From: CAVZTX01 sp963778375
Lineage (GTDB): Bacteria > Chloroflexota > Ktedonobacteria > Ktedonobacterales > Ktedonobacteraceae
Length of the DNA stretch: 64,000 nucleotides
Assembly: GCA_963778375.1 (NCBI GenBank)
Contig: CAVZTX010000030.1
Location: forward strand, 124,001-188,000
Direction: 5' to 3'
The notes beneath the pieces were generated by a model that made no database searches, had not been told where the DNA came from, and saw nothing but the letters and a program-made list of their open reading frames with translations. This document shows, piece by piece, positions 1-9,077 of the stretch (position 1 is its first letter; each line of letters opens with the position of its first letter). The position numbers and the translations under genes were made by a program.

Positions 1-1
1 C

Positions 2-988
2 GCTATTGGCAAGACGCTGTCGGCTGGCGATGAGATCGTCGTGACCGTGCTAGATCATGATGCAAATGTTGCTCCGTGGCTTGCTTTGCAGGAACGTGGG
101 GTGGTTATTCGCACTGTTGATATACACCCGGAGAATGTGACGCTGGATATGGACGATATGCGGGCGAAGATTACTGAGCGTACCAAGATTGTAGCGGTTG
201 GCTACGCGTCGAACGCGGTGGGGACGATTAATGATGTGCGGACGGTGATTCGTTGGGCGCATGAGGTTGGAGCGTTGGTATGGATTGATGCTGTGCAGTT
301 TGCGCCGCATGGGCCAATCGATGTACAGGCGCTCGATGCCGATTTTCTGGTCTGCTCTTCCTATAAGTTCTTTGGTCCACATCTTGGCATTCTTTACGGT
401 AAGACCGAACTTCTGGAACGCTTTCCGGCGTATAAGGTGCGTCCGGCGAGTAATGCTGTTCCTGAGCGTTGGGAAACGGGGACACAGAATCACGAGGGAC
501 TGGCAGGATTGGTGGGTGCGATAGACTACCTGGCAATGCTGGGCCGCGAACAGAGCGTGGACTATGGCAATGCGTTTAAATTGGATGCAACCGGTAGTCC
601 CTTCAGTGATAGGCAGCGAGAATTGAAGATTGCCATGCAGGCAATTGTGGACTACGAGCGCAGCTTATCCGCACAGTTATTGGCGGGTCTGCGTGAAATT
701 CAGGGTTTGCGAGTCTATGGCATTACCAATCCTCAAGACTTGACGTGGCGCGTTCCTACGGTTGCGTGTAATATCGAGGGGCGCGGTCCACGCGAACTGG
801 CGGAATATTTGGCCTCGCAAGGTATTTTCGCCTGGGATGGCAATTACTATGCGCTGGGTGTGATGGAACGTTTGGGGCTTGAGGAGCATGGGGGAGCATT
901 ACGCCTGGGTATGGCGCATTATAACACGCAGGAAGAGATTGATCGGGTGATGAATGCGTTGGAGGGAATGCAAGAAAGTGATGTTTGA
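2..988 (+). CDS. Cysteine desulfurase-like aminotransferase class V (5' partial)
   Basis: PLP-dependent class V aminotransferase of the cysteine desulfurase-like family. The frame is open from base 2, so the true start lies left of the window; about 328 residues are visible. The Schiff-base lysine is in SSYKFFGPHLG (about visible residue 122). It is preceded by the WIDAVQFAPHGPID strand, whose Asp should hold the pyridine nitrogen. The late segment RVPTVACNIEGRGPRELAEY and the closing GALRLGMAHYNTQEEIDRV are typical of this family. Sulfur delivery from cysteine is the family-level role; the actual substrate cannot be read here. The gene converges on an LLM oxidoreductase with a 34-base gap. 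Confidence 0.85.
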   Translation, partial: AIGKTLSAGDEIVVTVLDHDANVAPWLALQERGVVIRTVDIHPENVTLDMDDMRAKITERTKIVAVGYASNAVGTINDVRTVIRWAHEVGALVWIDAVQFAPHGPIDVQALDADFLVCSSYKFFGPHLGILYGKTELLERFPAYKVRPASNAVPERWETGTQNHEGLAGLVGAIDYLAMLGREQSVDYGNAFKLDATGSPFSDRQRELKIAMQAIVDYERSLSAQLLAGLREIQGLRVYGITNPQDLTWRVPTVACNIEGRGPRELAEYLASQGIFAWDGNYYALGVMERLGLEEHGGALRLGMAHYNTQEEIDRVMNALEGMQESDV

Positions 989-1022
989 TAGTGCTTAACT
1001 TGTCGGTTGATACCATCATGCA

Positions 1023-1958
1023 TTACGTTCCGGTAAGACGGGCTACAACTGGCGCAAAAGCTTCGCTGTCTTCTTCAAATACAGCAATGTATGAAATACT
1101 GTACTGTTCACGGCGTGTCTGCAAATCTTCGCTGATCTGATCTACTGTCCCAATGAGACAATGAGGGAGCGTCAGAACCTGATCACCGGGTGTCTTAAAG
1201 CGTTCAGCTAGCTGCCGGGCTATTTGGTGTCTATCTTCAGTGACAACCACTGCAAACATGATCATATTCAACTCGAGTTGATTGAACCGCTCACCTGCTG
1301 CCTGGCGTATCCATTCCACTTTTTGTCTCGTCGCTGCGGGTGTCGTATCTGTCGCATCCAGTCCACTTCCGTCACTTTGTGCTTTGGCACCAATACTGAC
1401 AATGCTGGCTTCTCTAGCAGCAAGCGTTAAGAGCCGCTTCCCGGCACCACCAATGAGTAGAGGTGGATGCGGTCGCTGAACCGGCTTAGGAAAGCCTTCA
1501 AGATTGGTGATGGTGTAATAGTGACCTGAGAAGGTAAGAGGTTCCCCGGCAAATAGTCCTTTCACGACCTGGATTGCCTCTTCCAGGTGGGCCACACGAA
1601 TATTTGCCGGGTCGTAGGAGAGACCGGCTTGTTCATATTCCGCGCGCAGATATCCTGCTCCAATGCCAAGCTCGAACCGACCACTCGTCAGCACATCGAG
1701 GGTAGCAGCTTCCTTGGCAAGCATGACCGGATGCCGGAAGTCATTGGCAAACACGTAACTTCCGACACGGAGCGAGCTTGTCGCTTCAGCCGCTGATAGA
1801 ATGGCAGGAACGGGTGCAAGTTGTTTCTCAAGATGGTCTGGGACTAAAAGTGTAGCATAGCCGAGTTGCTCTATGCGTCTTGCCTTGACTACCCATTCTT
1901 CCTTCGATTGGGCCTCGTATGCAATTACGCCGAAGCGGAATGGCCGATGTGCTGTCAT
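1023..1958 (-). CDS. LLM-class (F420-dependent type) oxidoreductase
   Basis: 311-residue TIM-barrel flavin/F420-type oxidoreductase of the luciferase-like monooxygenase family. Family marks are the N-terminal PFRFGVIAYEAQSKEEW strand, VPDHLEKQLAPVPAI, the SLRVGSYVFANDFRHPVMLAKE block, SGRFELGIGAGY and the PPLLIGGAGKRLL strand near residue 170. Length is normal for the TIGR03621-like subgroup, where a family member typically acts on an unknown substrate with F420. Start ATG reads MTAHRPFRFG. Chloroflexota that make F420 carry many such paralogues. The substrate is unknown. Confidence 0.85.
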   Translation of the reverse strand: MTAHRPFRFGVIAYEAQSKEEWVVKARRIEQLGYATLLVPDHLEKQLAPVPAILSAAEATSSLRVGSYVFANDFRHPVMLAKEAATLDVLTSGRFELGIGAGYLRAEYEQAGLSYDPANIRVAHLEEAIQVVKGLFAGEPLTFSGHYYTITNLEGFPKPVQRPHPPLLIGGAGKRLLTLAAREASIVSIGAKAQSDGSGLDATDTTPAATRQKVEWIRQAAGERFNQLELNMIMFAVVVTEDRHQIARQLAERFKTPGDQVLTLPHCLIGTVDQISEDLQTRREQYSISYIAVFEEDSEAFAPVVARLTGT

Positions 1959-2026
1959 GGCGGGTCATTCTAATATAATGCGTTCTGCTAATAACAGTTT
2001 TCGTGCTTCACCAGGAGCATTCTACG

Positions 2027-2818
2027 TTATGAAAATGTCTTCGTAATCGTAAATGGTCCCCATACACCTGTTAAGATTTGGCCATGCACGGAAACACTTT
2101 TTCCCTGCTGGATGGTTTTCTCGGTCATGAGACCAAGAGCGATGAGAAGCCCGTTGATCTTGCAGGGTACTTCTGTATAAGCACTTACCAATTGGCCATC
2201 GACAAAGAAGCGCACTTCATCTTTGGCTTTGTTGTAGGTGATGCGGTAGCGATGCTGCTGACCGGGTGCGGTCTCTAGTGAGAGTTCGTTGAAGTCGCAG
2301 AAGTATTTCGGCTTGACGGCATCTGCTGGATCGGTGGGTTCGGGTACACCTGGAAAAGGTAGAACGGCATAGACGGAAGCGATGACATCGTTGCAGACGA
2401 AAAAGTCGAGCGCCACGCCCGTACTGAAATCGAGCAGGTTGACCGAGACAAATCCATCATAGAGATCATGCGCTCGCGTTCCTACACAATTGGCGCTCAT
2501 ATCCCATTCAAAGGAAATTTCTCCGTTGTCGGGTATTGCAAAGCCCTCTGTTGAAAAGAACATGTTCTTGGCATTGTCAAGTATTTGCACGTGGTCATTG
2601 GAGCGGCTGATTTGGGCTGTCACGCGCATGCGTTCGCCTTCTACCACGATGGCTGCGTTGGGTTCGCGATAGCGCCAGAAGGTGCCATCTGGGAGCGGAA
2701 ATCCACCATATTCCCAGGCGCGGTCTACACCCGTAATGATGCTGTGATACCCGGAGTAGGTAGAGGATTCTTCTTGCTGTTGCTTGTCTATAGGGGCGCT
2801 GGTTTGAGTTGTGTCCAA
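2027..2818 (-). CDS. DUF6081-like protein
   Basis: Protein of about 263 residues resembling the DUF6081 family, which is of unknown function. The conserved-looking core has DGTFWRYREPNAAIVVEG, a run of beta-strand segments (SRSNDHVQILDN, FSTEGFAIPDNGEISFEW) and YRITYNKAKDEVRFFVDGQLV. This suggests a concanavalin/lectin-like jelly roll; that fold is inference. The chosen start is TTG at 2818, with AAAGGA just upstream on the minus strand; an open extension to 2887 lacks a ribosome site. No signal peptide is evident. It is transcribed divergently from the GTPase gene. Confidence 0.65.
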   Translation of the reverse strand: MDTTQTSAPIDKQQQEESSTYSGYHSIITGVDRAWEYGGFPLPDGTFWRYREPNAAIVVEGERMRVTAQISRSNDHVQILDNAKNMFFSTEGFAIPDNGEISFEWDMSANCVGTRAHDLYDGFVSVNLLDFSTGVALDFFVCNDVIASVYAVLPFPGVPEPTDPADAVKPKYFCDFNELSLETAPGQQHRYRITYNKAKDEVRFFVDGQLVSAYTEVPCKINGLLIALGLMTEKTIQQGKSVSVHGQILTGVWGPFTITKTFS

Positions 2819-3122
2819 TATGATTTCCTTTCGAGAATTGAATATGTTCAAGTTCAATTGTAGCAAATTTATGGTTATGAAACCCAAGACGGGAAATATC
2901 GTAATTCTTCATGACTATTGTTTCAAAGGCATGAGAAGTCAAAAAGTAATCTGAGTAATTACATGTTGCCTTTGTATTGCATAGTTGTTGTTGGTACGTG
3001 TAAGGTAGTAGAGGCCTTTATCTAGCGCGGATGTGCTAAGTAGGGCTATAATGAGTAACATCAATTGGCATCATCTCGAATACTGGCTTTTAACATTACT
3101 ATATTCAGGAAGGAAGCAGAGA
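2819..3122. promoter_or_regulatory. Divergent intergenic region with operator-like inverted repeat
   Basis: This stretch separates two divergent genes. On the minus strand a TACAAT -10-like hexamer (2857-2862) lies about 40 bases before the TTG start of the DUF6081-like gene. It overlaps a perfect 7-base inverted repeat, AATTGAA at 2836-2842 with TTCAATT at 2853-2859, an arrangement expected for a repressor site. No good -35 is present. Nothing convincing is seen for the rightward gene except its ribosome site GGAAGGAAG before 3123. Confidence 0.3.
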
Positions 3123-4349
3123 GTGGCTAAAAAGAAACAGAAAGAGACTACTGAAGAGAAGAAGGCAAAACGTAACATTGCGACGAATCTTGTGAAGGGC
3201 GTGTTTCGCAGGAGCGGTCGTCCGAAAAATATGCGCGAGCTAGGTATCGGTGCGCTGAAGAACCTGCCAGCCAATATCAAGATGGTGCAAGGCTTCATGC
3301 AGGCCGTGAACTGGAAAGATGCTCAGGGCGAAATACTGAACGGTCTAAATAATACAATTGTGATTGTTGGGCAGCCGAACACGGGCAAGAGTACGCTTTT
3401 CAACAAGATGAAAGGCGAGGAGCTTTCCGCTGCGTCACCGCAGGAAGGCACAACCCGGTCATTAGTGCGAACGGACTTCGGACCTTTCACGTTAATTGAC
3501 ACCCCAGGGCATTTGCCTGACCTGGCAAAGAGTGGCATGGATCAGGCAAGCGTGATTGTGTTTCTTATTGATGGCACACAAGGATTTCAGACAAGAGACC
3601 GCGAACTGTATAACACGATTCAGAAGATGAACAAGCCTACCATCATTGCCATTAACAAAATCGACACGTTACGTGGTGGGGAGGGGGGAGATCAAATGGC
3701 TCATGAGGTGGCGGTTCTATTAGGTGTGCCGGGAGTTATTCCCATCTCTGCCCGCACAGGCGAGAATGTGGCTGAAGAACTGATTCCGGAGATCATCGAG
3801 GCAAGTCCAGAAGCTGCTCTGGTGATCGGGAGGGAGTTGCCAGCCTATCGACGAAATGCAGCACAGCGCATTATTCGCAACTCAACGCTGCTCAGCCTAG
3901 CGGCTGGTATGGAGCCGATCCCCCTGGTAGATATTCCTATCCTGCTGGGCACACAGGTGCGGCTGGTCCTGCGCATTGCGGCGCTGTATGGCGAAAAGAT
4001 GGATACAGAAGATGCAATGAAACATGCACGGGAACTGATCGTCACGATGGCGGGTGGATTGGCACTGCGCTATCTGGCGGAACAGGCTGCCAAAACCGTA
4101 CCATTTGGAGGCGATTTTGTGGCTGGCGCTATTGCTGCTGCCGGTACGTGGGCAATCGGCCAGGTGGCGCTTGAGTATTACGAGGGTGGAAAGCAGATTA
4201 GCCCAAATCGCATGCGCGAGCTTTATAATGATTTCTACCATCGTTTTCGTAAAGAAGAGAAGGTAGATGAGTTGCGCAAGCGCACTCTTTCTGGTGGAGA
4301 TACCCCGCTTATGCTGGATGATGCGAGGAAGCAAGTGGGAAGCGTTTAA
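3123..4349 (+). CDS. Era/EngA-like GTPase with DUF697-type C-terminus
   Basis: About 408 residues. The GTP-binding motifs are in order: G1 GQPNTGKST, G2 region with EGTTRSL, G3 DTPGH, G4 NKID and G5 SART. Before the G domain is a basic, lysine-rich tail. After it comes an alanine/glycine-rich helical region (EDAMKHARELIVTMAGGLALRYLAEQ to VALEYYEGG) resembling the DUF697 membrane-associated domain found in YcjF-type GTPases. I chose GTG at 3123 (VAKKKQKE) because GGAAGGAAG lies 6-14 bases upstream. An ATG at 3051 would add 24 residues without a site. It probably acts at the membrane; the partner is unknown. Confidence 0.75.
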   Translation: MAKKKQKETTEEKKAKRNIATNLVKGVFRRSGRPKNMRELGIGALKNLPANIKMVQGFMQAVNWKDAQGEILNGLNNTIVIVGQPNTGKSTLFNKMKGEELSAASPQEGTTRSLVRTDFGPFTLIDTPGHLPDLAKSGMDQASVIVFLIDGTQGFQTRDRELYNTIQKMNKPTIIAINKIDTLRGGEGGDQMAHEVAVLLGVPGVIPISARTGENVAEELIPEIIEASPEAALVIGRELPAYRRNAAQRIIRNSTLLSLAAGMEPIPLVDIPILLGTQVRLVLRIAALYGEKMDTEDAMKHARELIVTMAGGLALRYLAEQAAKTVPFGGDFVAGAIAAAGTWAIGQVALEYYEGGKQISPNRMRELYNDFYHRFRKEEKVDELRKRTLSGGDTPLMLDDARKQVGSV

Positions 4350-4367
4350 AGAGTGGTTTTATGAATA

Positions 4368-4415
4368 AATGCGGGTTGGGTCGCCACTAGCGGTGGTCCA
4401 GCCCGCATTATTTAT
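4368..4415. terminator. Bidirectional intrinsic terminator
   Basis: Stem AATGCGGGTTGG paired with CCAGCCCGCATT (one G-U pair), with an inner CGCCAC/GGTGG hairpin, flanked by A-rich and T-rich ends (AATAA on the left, ATTTAT on the right). It sits between the convergent GTPase and beta-propeller genes and can serve both. Confidence 0.8.
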
Positions 4416-4456
4416 ATGAAGCGGCAGTCGCCGCCAGTGACAAGAACCGTGAGGAG

Positions 4457-7321
4457 TTAGCCCCCATCATAACCAATGACGTCGCTGCCTCCCTGAGTAC
4501 CGCTAGAGCCTGTATTCCAGTACATGGGGCGTTCTACCATGAACAGCGCGCTAGAGCCTGCCTGAGTGGTTAGCGAGACTTCGTAGCCTTTGAAGGTGTC
4601 ATTGGGCACAATCAGGTTCTGTAAGACCAGGGCAGTGATGTCGATGGTAAAGCGACTATGTGCCAGCAAGTTGTAGGTCTGGCTGAAGGAGCGGCTATCC
4701 TCGTTGACAATCTTAAGGGTCACTACTTCAGGGCCTGTTGAAGGGTTCTGCAAGGTCAGCCATTCGTCGTAGTTTACATTAGTATAGCCTTCCGCGAAGC
4801 TATAGCTGCTGACCGCTACACTTTGTCCGATTACATCGGTTCCACCAGTTGCTAAAAGAGTACGTCCATTGCCAACGTGGTTATAGTGGAAGAACATTTC
4901 GCGCTCAGCAATGAAGTTGCTGGTAGAATTGATGTCTGCCGAGACATCTTGGGTAGGTTGGCAAGGAGTGGTGTCGCAGGTGCCCAGGTGGCTAGCTATG
5001 ATGCTATTGACATCGACAAAGGTCTGGTCGGATGGCTGGATGAGTTCGGGCACTGTTTCGGTGTGACCGTTGCTGAACTCAAGCACTACATTAGTTGTAA
5101 CCGCAGTCGTGCCAAAGTTAGCCAGCACAAAGTTCTCCTGGAAACTGCCTCCGGTGTAGCCTTCGGCAAAAAGCCAATCGTTTTTGAGCGTACGCACTCC
5201 CACTATAGAGGATGCACCCGAAACCGCCTGCGCGTTGCCGCCATTGACGTTGTTAAAGTAGGTTGGTCGCTCTACCACCACAGGCTGGTTTGAAGTTACT
5301 GTGACAGCGGCATGCAGCAATGCACCACTATTATTTGGGATGATCGTACCACGCGTCCCTGCGGCGACAGCAAGCGTTTGAGTGTTGACGGTGACGCCGT
5401 GGACCACGAAGGTAGCTGTGATGTTAGCAGTGATAGTGCCGGGGTTCAAGATGGTCAGGAAGGAGGCGTAACCACCACCGGTAGGTACATCGGCGAAGTA
5501 GAAGATGGTACTGGTATGAGTTGAGCCGAGCACATCGCTCCCACTACTGATACCAATGAAGCTGGTAAAGTACATCGGTCGTTCTGCTACGATGCCTGTA
5601 CAATTAGGCGAGAGACTTGAATTGATGGTAACAACAGCCGAGTCGGTTTGGTAGGTGCCGGAACTGGCTGGGATATTGAGATCAGTATTCACCGATTCGG
5701 TATAGCGGGTAGCCGGCGGAACAGCTACCGAGACGTTGACGGGGTTACCCGTTCCCAACAAATATTCGATGTTGATAGCACAGCCATTGATAGTATCGGG
5801 ATTTTCCAATGTGAGAAATTCCGTGAAGCCTGCACCCACCTTGCCTTCAGCAAAGTACCATGTCTTACTCACAGGGCCGGTAGTTGTTGATGATGGAGTG
5901 CTCGTTGGGGAGGGTGAAGGACTTGGTGATGGGCATGGTGTAGGACTGACCGCAGGCGATGGAGTCGGTGATGGAGTTGGTGATGGTGTCGGTGAAGCGG
6001 TCGCTACCGGTGAGGGATCAGGTGAGGCTGATGGACTTGCCGATGGTGATACCGTCAGAGTAGGTGAGAGGCTTGCCGTTGATGATGGAGTCGGTGATGG
6101 TGAAAATGTCGGTGAGGGGGAAGGTGTTGGTATCGGTGAAGGAGAGGGACAAGGTGTAGGTATTGTTGTAGCGGTACTGGTTGCCGTAGGTGAGGATGCA
6201 GGAGTGACGGTACTCGTATTTGCTACTGTAGGCGTGGGCGTGACAGGTGGTGTGCCTGCCGGGATTTCATCGAGCCTATGGGGAAGCTTGCTTACCCAGA
6301 CATTGTTACTGCCATCGACGATCAATCCATCAAATGCGCCTGCAACAGTTGTAATCACGGTAACTTGGCTGGTGGTGGGATTGACGAAGCCTACACTTCC
6401 GGTATTCGATTCATCAAACCAGACCATACCAGTGCTGTCGATGTCTATCCCCGCGACAAATGTGTTGGTGCCGCAGGTTGTAGGCGTTGCTGTCGAGACC
6501 GGTGTTGGACATAAGGCTGAGAGAATAGAAAAATTTTGAGATTGTTTTGTGCTTGGAGTATACTCACCGACAGCGTCTGCATGTCCTTCGCTGTACCAGA
6601 CATTTCCTGATTGATCGAAGGTGAGCAGGTGTGCACGCACAAGACCAATAGAATGTTCTGATATGGTGATCGCTCCATTGGTTGTAGGCGTGAACGTCCC
6701 GAGCTTCCTGGCGTTGCTCTCAGTAAACCAGATGTCGCCATTAAGGGCTTTTCCAATGCCATATGGTTGGCTATTTGCTGTAGAAATAGGAGTTTCGACG
6801 GCGGTATGGTTTACAGTGTCAAAGAAGCCGATCTTGTTTCCGTTGGTTTCAGTGAACCAGATATTGCCACTGGTATCGAATGTCAGATCAAAAGGAGCGG
6901 AGCCTGGGGTAATACCGGTAGTCCATTGATTCCAGAGTCCACTGCCGGTTGGTGTAAACTCTCCAATGGCATCGGTTGTTGGCTCGGTGAACCAGATGTT
7001 GCCTTTCCCGTCGGGTGCGACGAATGCAGGGCTGGAGTAGCCCCCAGGTTCTGGAAAGTCAACCCTCCCAAATAAAGGATGCGCCAGCGAGTATTCGCCG
7101 ATGGCGGGTTGCACAGATGCCGAACAAGTTGGAGCTAATTTGCACCCAGGTTCAGCAACCCAGATATGTTTTCCGTCTTGCGCCAGACCCCAAGGAGTTG
7201 TTAGTGTTCCGACCTCAACTACTCCGCTGGCTTGCGCATTGTCGTGTGGGTTCAGGAGAGTCCAGGCAAGGGCAATGCTGCCAAAGGTTGTAAGCAATGC
7301 CAGGGCCAGGCGTATGATCAT
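4457..7321 (-). CDS. Secreted Vgb-like beta-propeller protein with S/P/T linker and FAEG repeats
   Basis: About 954 residues in three parts. After a signal peptide (MIIRLALALLTTFGSIALAW) comes a seven-bladed propeller of the virginiamycin B lyase/SMP-30 type, with recurring blades such as NIWFTEPTTDAIGEF, NIWFTETNGNKIGFF and DIWFTESNARKLGTF. Next is a Pro/Ser/Thr linker of about 125 residues. Then come four tandem repeats of 100-130 residues, each opening with a (W/Y)xFAEG-like motif followed by LTLENP or LTLQNP (WYFAEG, FYFADV, WLFAEG, YSFAEG). The start ATG at 7321 has AAAGGTGGGA in front; an ATG at 7375 would add 18 residues before the signal. Lyase activity is not implied; it is probably an exported carbohydrate- or surface-binding protein. 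Confidence 0.75.
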   Translation of the reverse strand: MIIRLALALLTTFGSIALAWTLLNPHDNAQASGVVEVGTLTTPWGLAQDGKHIWVAEPGCKLAPTCSASVQPAIGEYSLAHPLFGRVDFPEPGGYSSPAFVAPDGKGNIWFTEPTTDAIGEFTPTGSGLWNQWTTGITPGSAPFDLTFDTSGNIWFTETNGNKIGFFDTVNHTAVETPISTANSQPYGIGKALNGDIWFTESNARKLGTFTPTTNGAITISEHSIGLVRAHLLTFDQSGNVWYSEGHADAVGEYTPSTKQSQNFSILSALCPTPVSTATPTTCGTNTFVAGIDIDSTGMVWFDESNTGSVGFVNPTTSQVTVITTVAGAFDGLIVDGSNNVWVSKLPHRLDEIPAGTPPVTPTPTVANTSTVTPASSPTATSTATTIPTPCPSPSPIPTPSPSPTFSPSPTPSSTASLSPTLTVSPSASPSASPDPSPVATASPTPSPTPSPTPSPAVSPTPCPSPSPSPSPTSTPSSTTTGPVSKTWYFAEGKVGAGFTEFLTLENPDTINGCAINIEYLLGTGNPVNVSVAVPPATRYTESVNTDLNIPASSGTYQTDSAVVTINSSLSPNCTGIVAERPMYFTSFIGISSGSDVLGSTHTSTIFYFADVPTGGGYASFLTILNPGTITANITATFVVHGVTVNTQTLAVAAGTRGTIIPNNSGALLHAAVTVTSNQPVVVERPTYFNNVNGGNAQAVSGASSIVGVRTLKNDWLFAEGYTGGSFQENFVLANFGTTAVTTNVVLEFSNGHTETVPELIQPSDQTFVDVNSIIASHLGTCDTTPCQPTQDVSADINSTSNFIAEREMFFHYNHVGNGRTLLATGGTDVIGQSVAVSSYSFAEGYTNVNYDEWLTLQNPSTGPEVVTLKIVNEDSRSFSQTYNLLAHSRFTIDITALVLQNLIVPNDTFKGYEVSLTTQAGSSALFMVERPMYWNTGSSGTQGGSDVIGYDGG
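5885..6255 (-). repeat. Low-complexity Pro/Ser/Thr-coding linker
   Basis: Simple-sequence DNA that encodes an SPTPSPTP-like spacer inside the propeller protein. On the plus strand it reads as a GGTGATGG-type pseudo-repeat and creates a long antisense open frame rich in Gly, Val and Asp. It is the flexible stalk between the propeller and the FAEG repeats, and is prone to slippage and length change. Confidence 0.75.
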
Positions 7322-7579
7322 TCCCACCTTTATACCCGATGATCGTGCATTCCCCCAAAAGCCGTTTGCATGCATAGCAGTACTTTCAACTCCGCTCTGA
7401 AAAATCTGAATATACTGATCTACAAGGAAAAGTAAAATGTATTTTATCTGGTTGTTTCCTTTTCACTTGTGTACAACGTAAGAGCGGTCTGGTAATCACT
7501 CTTTTGCTGTTATCTAAACAAGAGTCCTATGCCATTGGAACTGGCGGTTTGTGCAGTGACATGGTATAAAATCAGTATT

Positions 7580-8374
7580 ATGGCAAAGAATTCAAAATTC
7601 CCTTATGAATCTTATGAGCGGCTTGCAGAACGCCTGACGGTCTATTATCCACATGACCAGGAGACAATGGCTCGCTGGATGGCTCAGACTATCGATAAGG
7701 CCCGTACGTTACTCACGCAATTGCTTGGTCAGTCGATGCCGGAGATGCAGATTCTTCTGATAGAACCCACTGACTGGGATGCTATACCCCAAGAGGAGCC
7801 AGAAGAGCCAAACAACATGCTTCCTTACTGGACAAATGCGATTGTGCCATCGGCTATCGTTGTCCCGACACAACTTGATCCTATTATTGGTAAGCCCACA
7901 GAAGAGAAACTAGCATTTCTTCTGTTTCACGAGTTGACGCACGCATATCTGGAGAGTGATCCGCGTCCCTGGCCCGAAGAAAGTCCTTTATGGGCCGATG
8001 AATGGCAGTTACAATTTGCCGCCCTCTGGCTTTACCAACAAATCTATCAGCAGCAGGGAATCGTTATGAAAGACCTGCGCGAGCGGTACGCAGAGATTTT
8101 TGTGCCGGAGGAGGATGGCAAGACTCCCATGACAGTACGTGGGTTTGACTGGTACGTTGACACAACACCGGAGGATTATCTCACGTTTGATCTCTTGCTA
8201 GAGCAGTTTGCCGCGGATTTGCTGGCTCACTATGGACCCGAGGCGCTGCCACGTTTTCTTGCACTCTATCGTAAAAACTCCCATATCCTGTTAAGTGATG
8301 ATGTGACTGAGATGCTAGAGACGGTTCTGGGTCAAGGCAGCCTTGAGTGGCTAGATGATCTTGTTTATTTCTAA
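7580..8374 (+). CDS. HExxH-containing putative metalloprotease-like protein
   Basis: About 264 residues, not assigned to a named family. A zincin signature FLLFHELTHAYLE lies near residue 125. A downstream EESPLWADEWQLQFAALWLYQ helix carries acidic residues that could supply a third zinc ligand. There is no signal peptide or membrane segment, so it is probably cytoplasmic. The start is ATG at 7580 (MAKNSKFPYES). A TATAAA hexamer lies only about 8 bases before it and no ribosome site is visible, so the mRNA may be leaderless. mntP follows 27 bases downstream. Peptidase activity is inferred from the motif alone. Confidence 0.55.
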   Translation: MAKNSKFPYESYERLAERLTVYYPHDQETMARWMAQTIDKARTLLTQLLGQSMPEMQILLIEPTDWDAIPQEEPEEPNNMLPYWTNAIVPSAIVVPTQLDPIIGKPTEEKLAFLLFHELTHAYLESDPRPWPEESPLWADEWQLQFAALWLYQQIYQQQGIVMKDLRERYAEIFVPEEDGKTPMTVRGFDWYVDTTPEDYLTFDLLLEQFAADLLAHYGPEALPRFLALYRKNSHILLSDDVTEMLETVLGQGSLEWLDDLVYF

Positions 8375-8401
8375 CGGCCACTTCATTGTGAAAGGAGTGG
8401 C

Positions 8402-9064
8402 ATGCCCGTATTATCCCTACTGTTATTTCTACTTCCCTTAGGGCTTGACACTCTTGGAGTCTCAATCAGCCTGGGTATTAAAAGTCATCATTCTCCCGCA
8501 GAGGAAAAGGCTGGACGAATACCTGCCTGGCTAGGTTCCGCGTTGCTCTTTTCGCTGGCTGAGACGCTTATGCCACTGGTTGGACTGGTTATTGGCTTTG
8601 CTGCTTCCCTGGTCGTGAGTAATATCATGCATTTTGTGGGTCCGTTACTGTTGATGGGGATTGGCACATGGGAACTTCTGGAGGAGGGAAGTGAATATAT
8701 TGGTAAGCGGAAATCGCGAGAAGTGAAGCCAATTCGATCTACTGTCTTGAAAGAACGGTCTGGGTGGGAGCATCAAGTGCTACTTGCCCTTAGCATCAGT
8801 CTGGATGAATTAGCTATTGGCTTTTCGTTAGGAAGCCTTACTAGCGGTTCAGCGGGTGGTAAAATTGGTGTAGCTGAAACCGGACTACACGTATTTCCTG
8901 TCGCTCTTTGCCTTTTGATTGGCCTTCAGGGATTTTTGATGACATTGATGGGACTTTTCCTTGGTCGCACTTTGAGCGTCCATTTGAAGGTGCTCAAAGA
9001 GTGGAGCGAACTGCTTAGCGCTTTTCTACTGATTGGATTGGGTATCTGGTTACTTGTTACATAA
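8402..9064 (+). CDS. MntP-family (DUF204) manganese efflux-type membrane protein
   Basis: 220 residues with about six membrane helices in two inverted halves. Each half carries the family mark of a small-residue helix with an acidic residue: GLDTLGVSISLG near residue 16 and SLDELAIGFSLG near residue 136. The halves are joined by a basic cytosolic loop (GKRKSREVKPIR). MntP pumps Mn2+ out of the cell; some relatives move other substrates. A strong ribosome site (AAAGGAGTGGC) precedes the ATG. tyrA follows 13 bases downstream and may be co-transcribed. No yybP/mntP-type riboswitch is visible upstream. Confidence 0.7.
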   Translation: MPVLSLLLFLLPLGLDTLGVSISLGIKSHHSPAEEKAGRIPAWLGSALLFSLAETLMPLVGLVIGFAASLVVSNIMHFVGPLLLMGIGTWELLEEGSEYIGKRKSREVKPIRSTVLKERSGWEHQVLLALSISLDELAIGFSLGSLTSGSAGGKIGVAETGLHVFPVALCLLIGLQGFLMTLMGLFLGRTLSVHLKVLKEWSELLSAFLLIGLGIWLLVT

Positions 9065-9077
9065 GGAGGAAGCTTGT

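Noticed and set aside
5736..6539. 267-codon plus-strand frame rich in Gly, Val and Asp
   Set aside because: It is antisense to the Pro/Ser/Thr linker of the propeller gene; its composition is a by-product of that repeat and it has no ribosome site.
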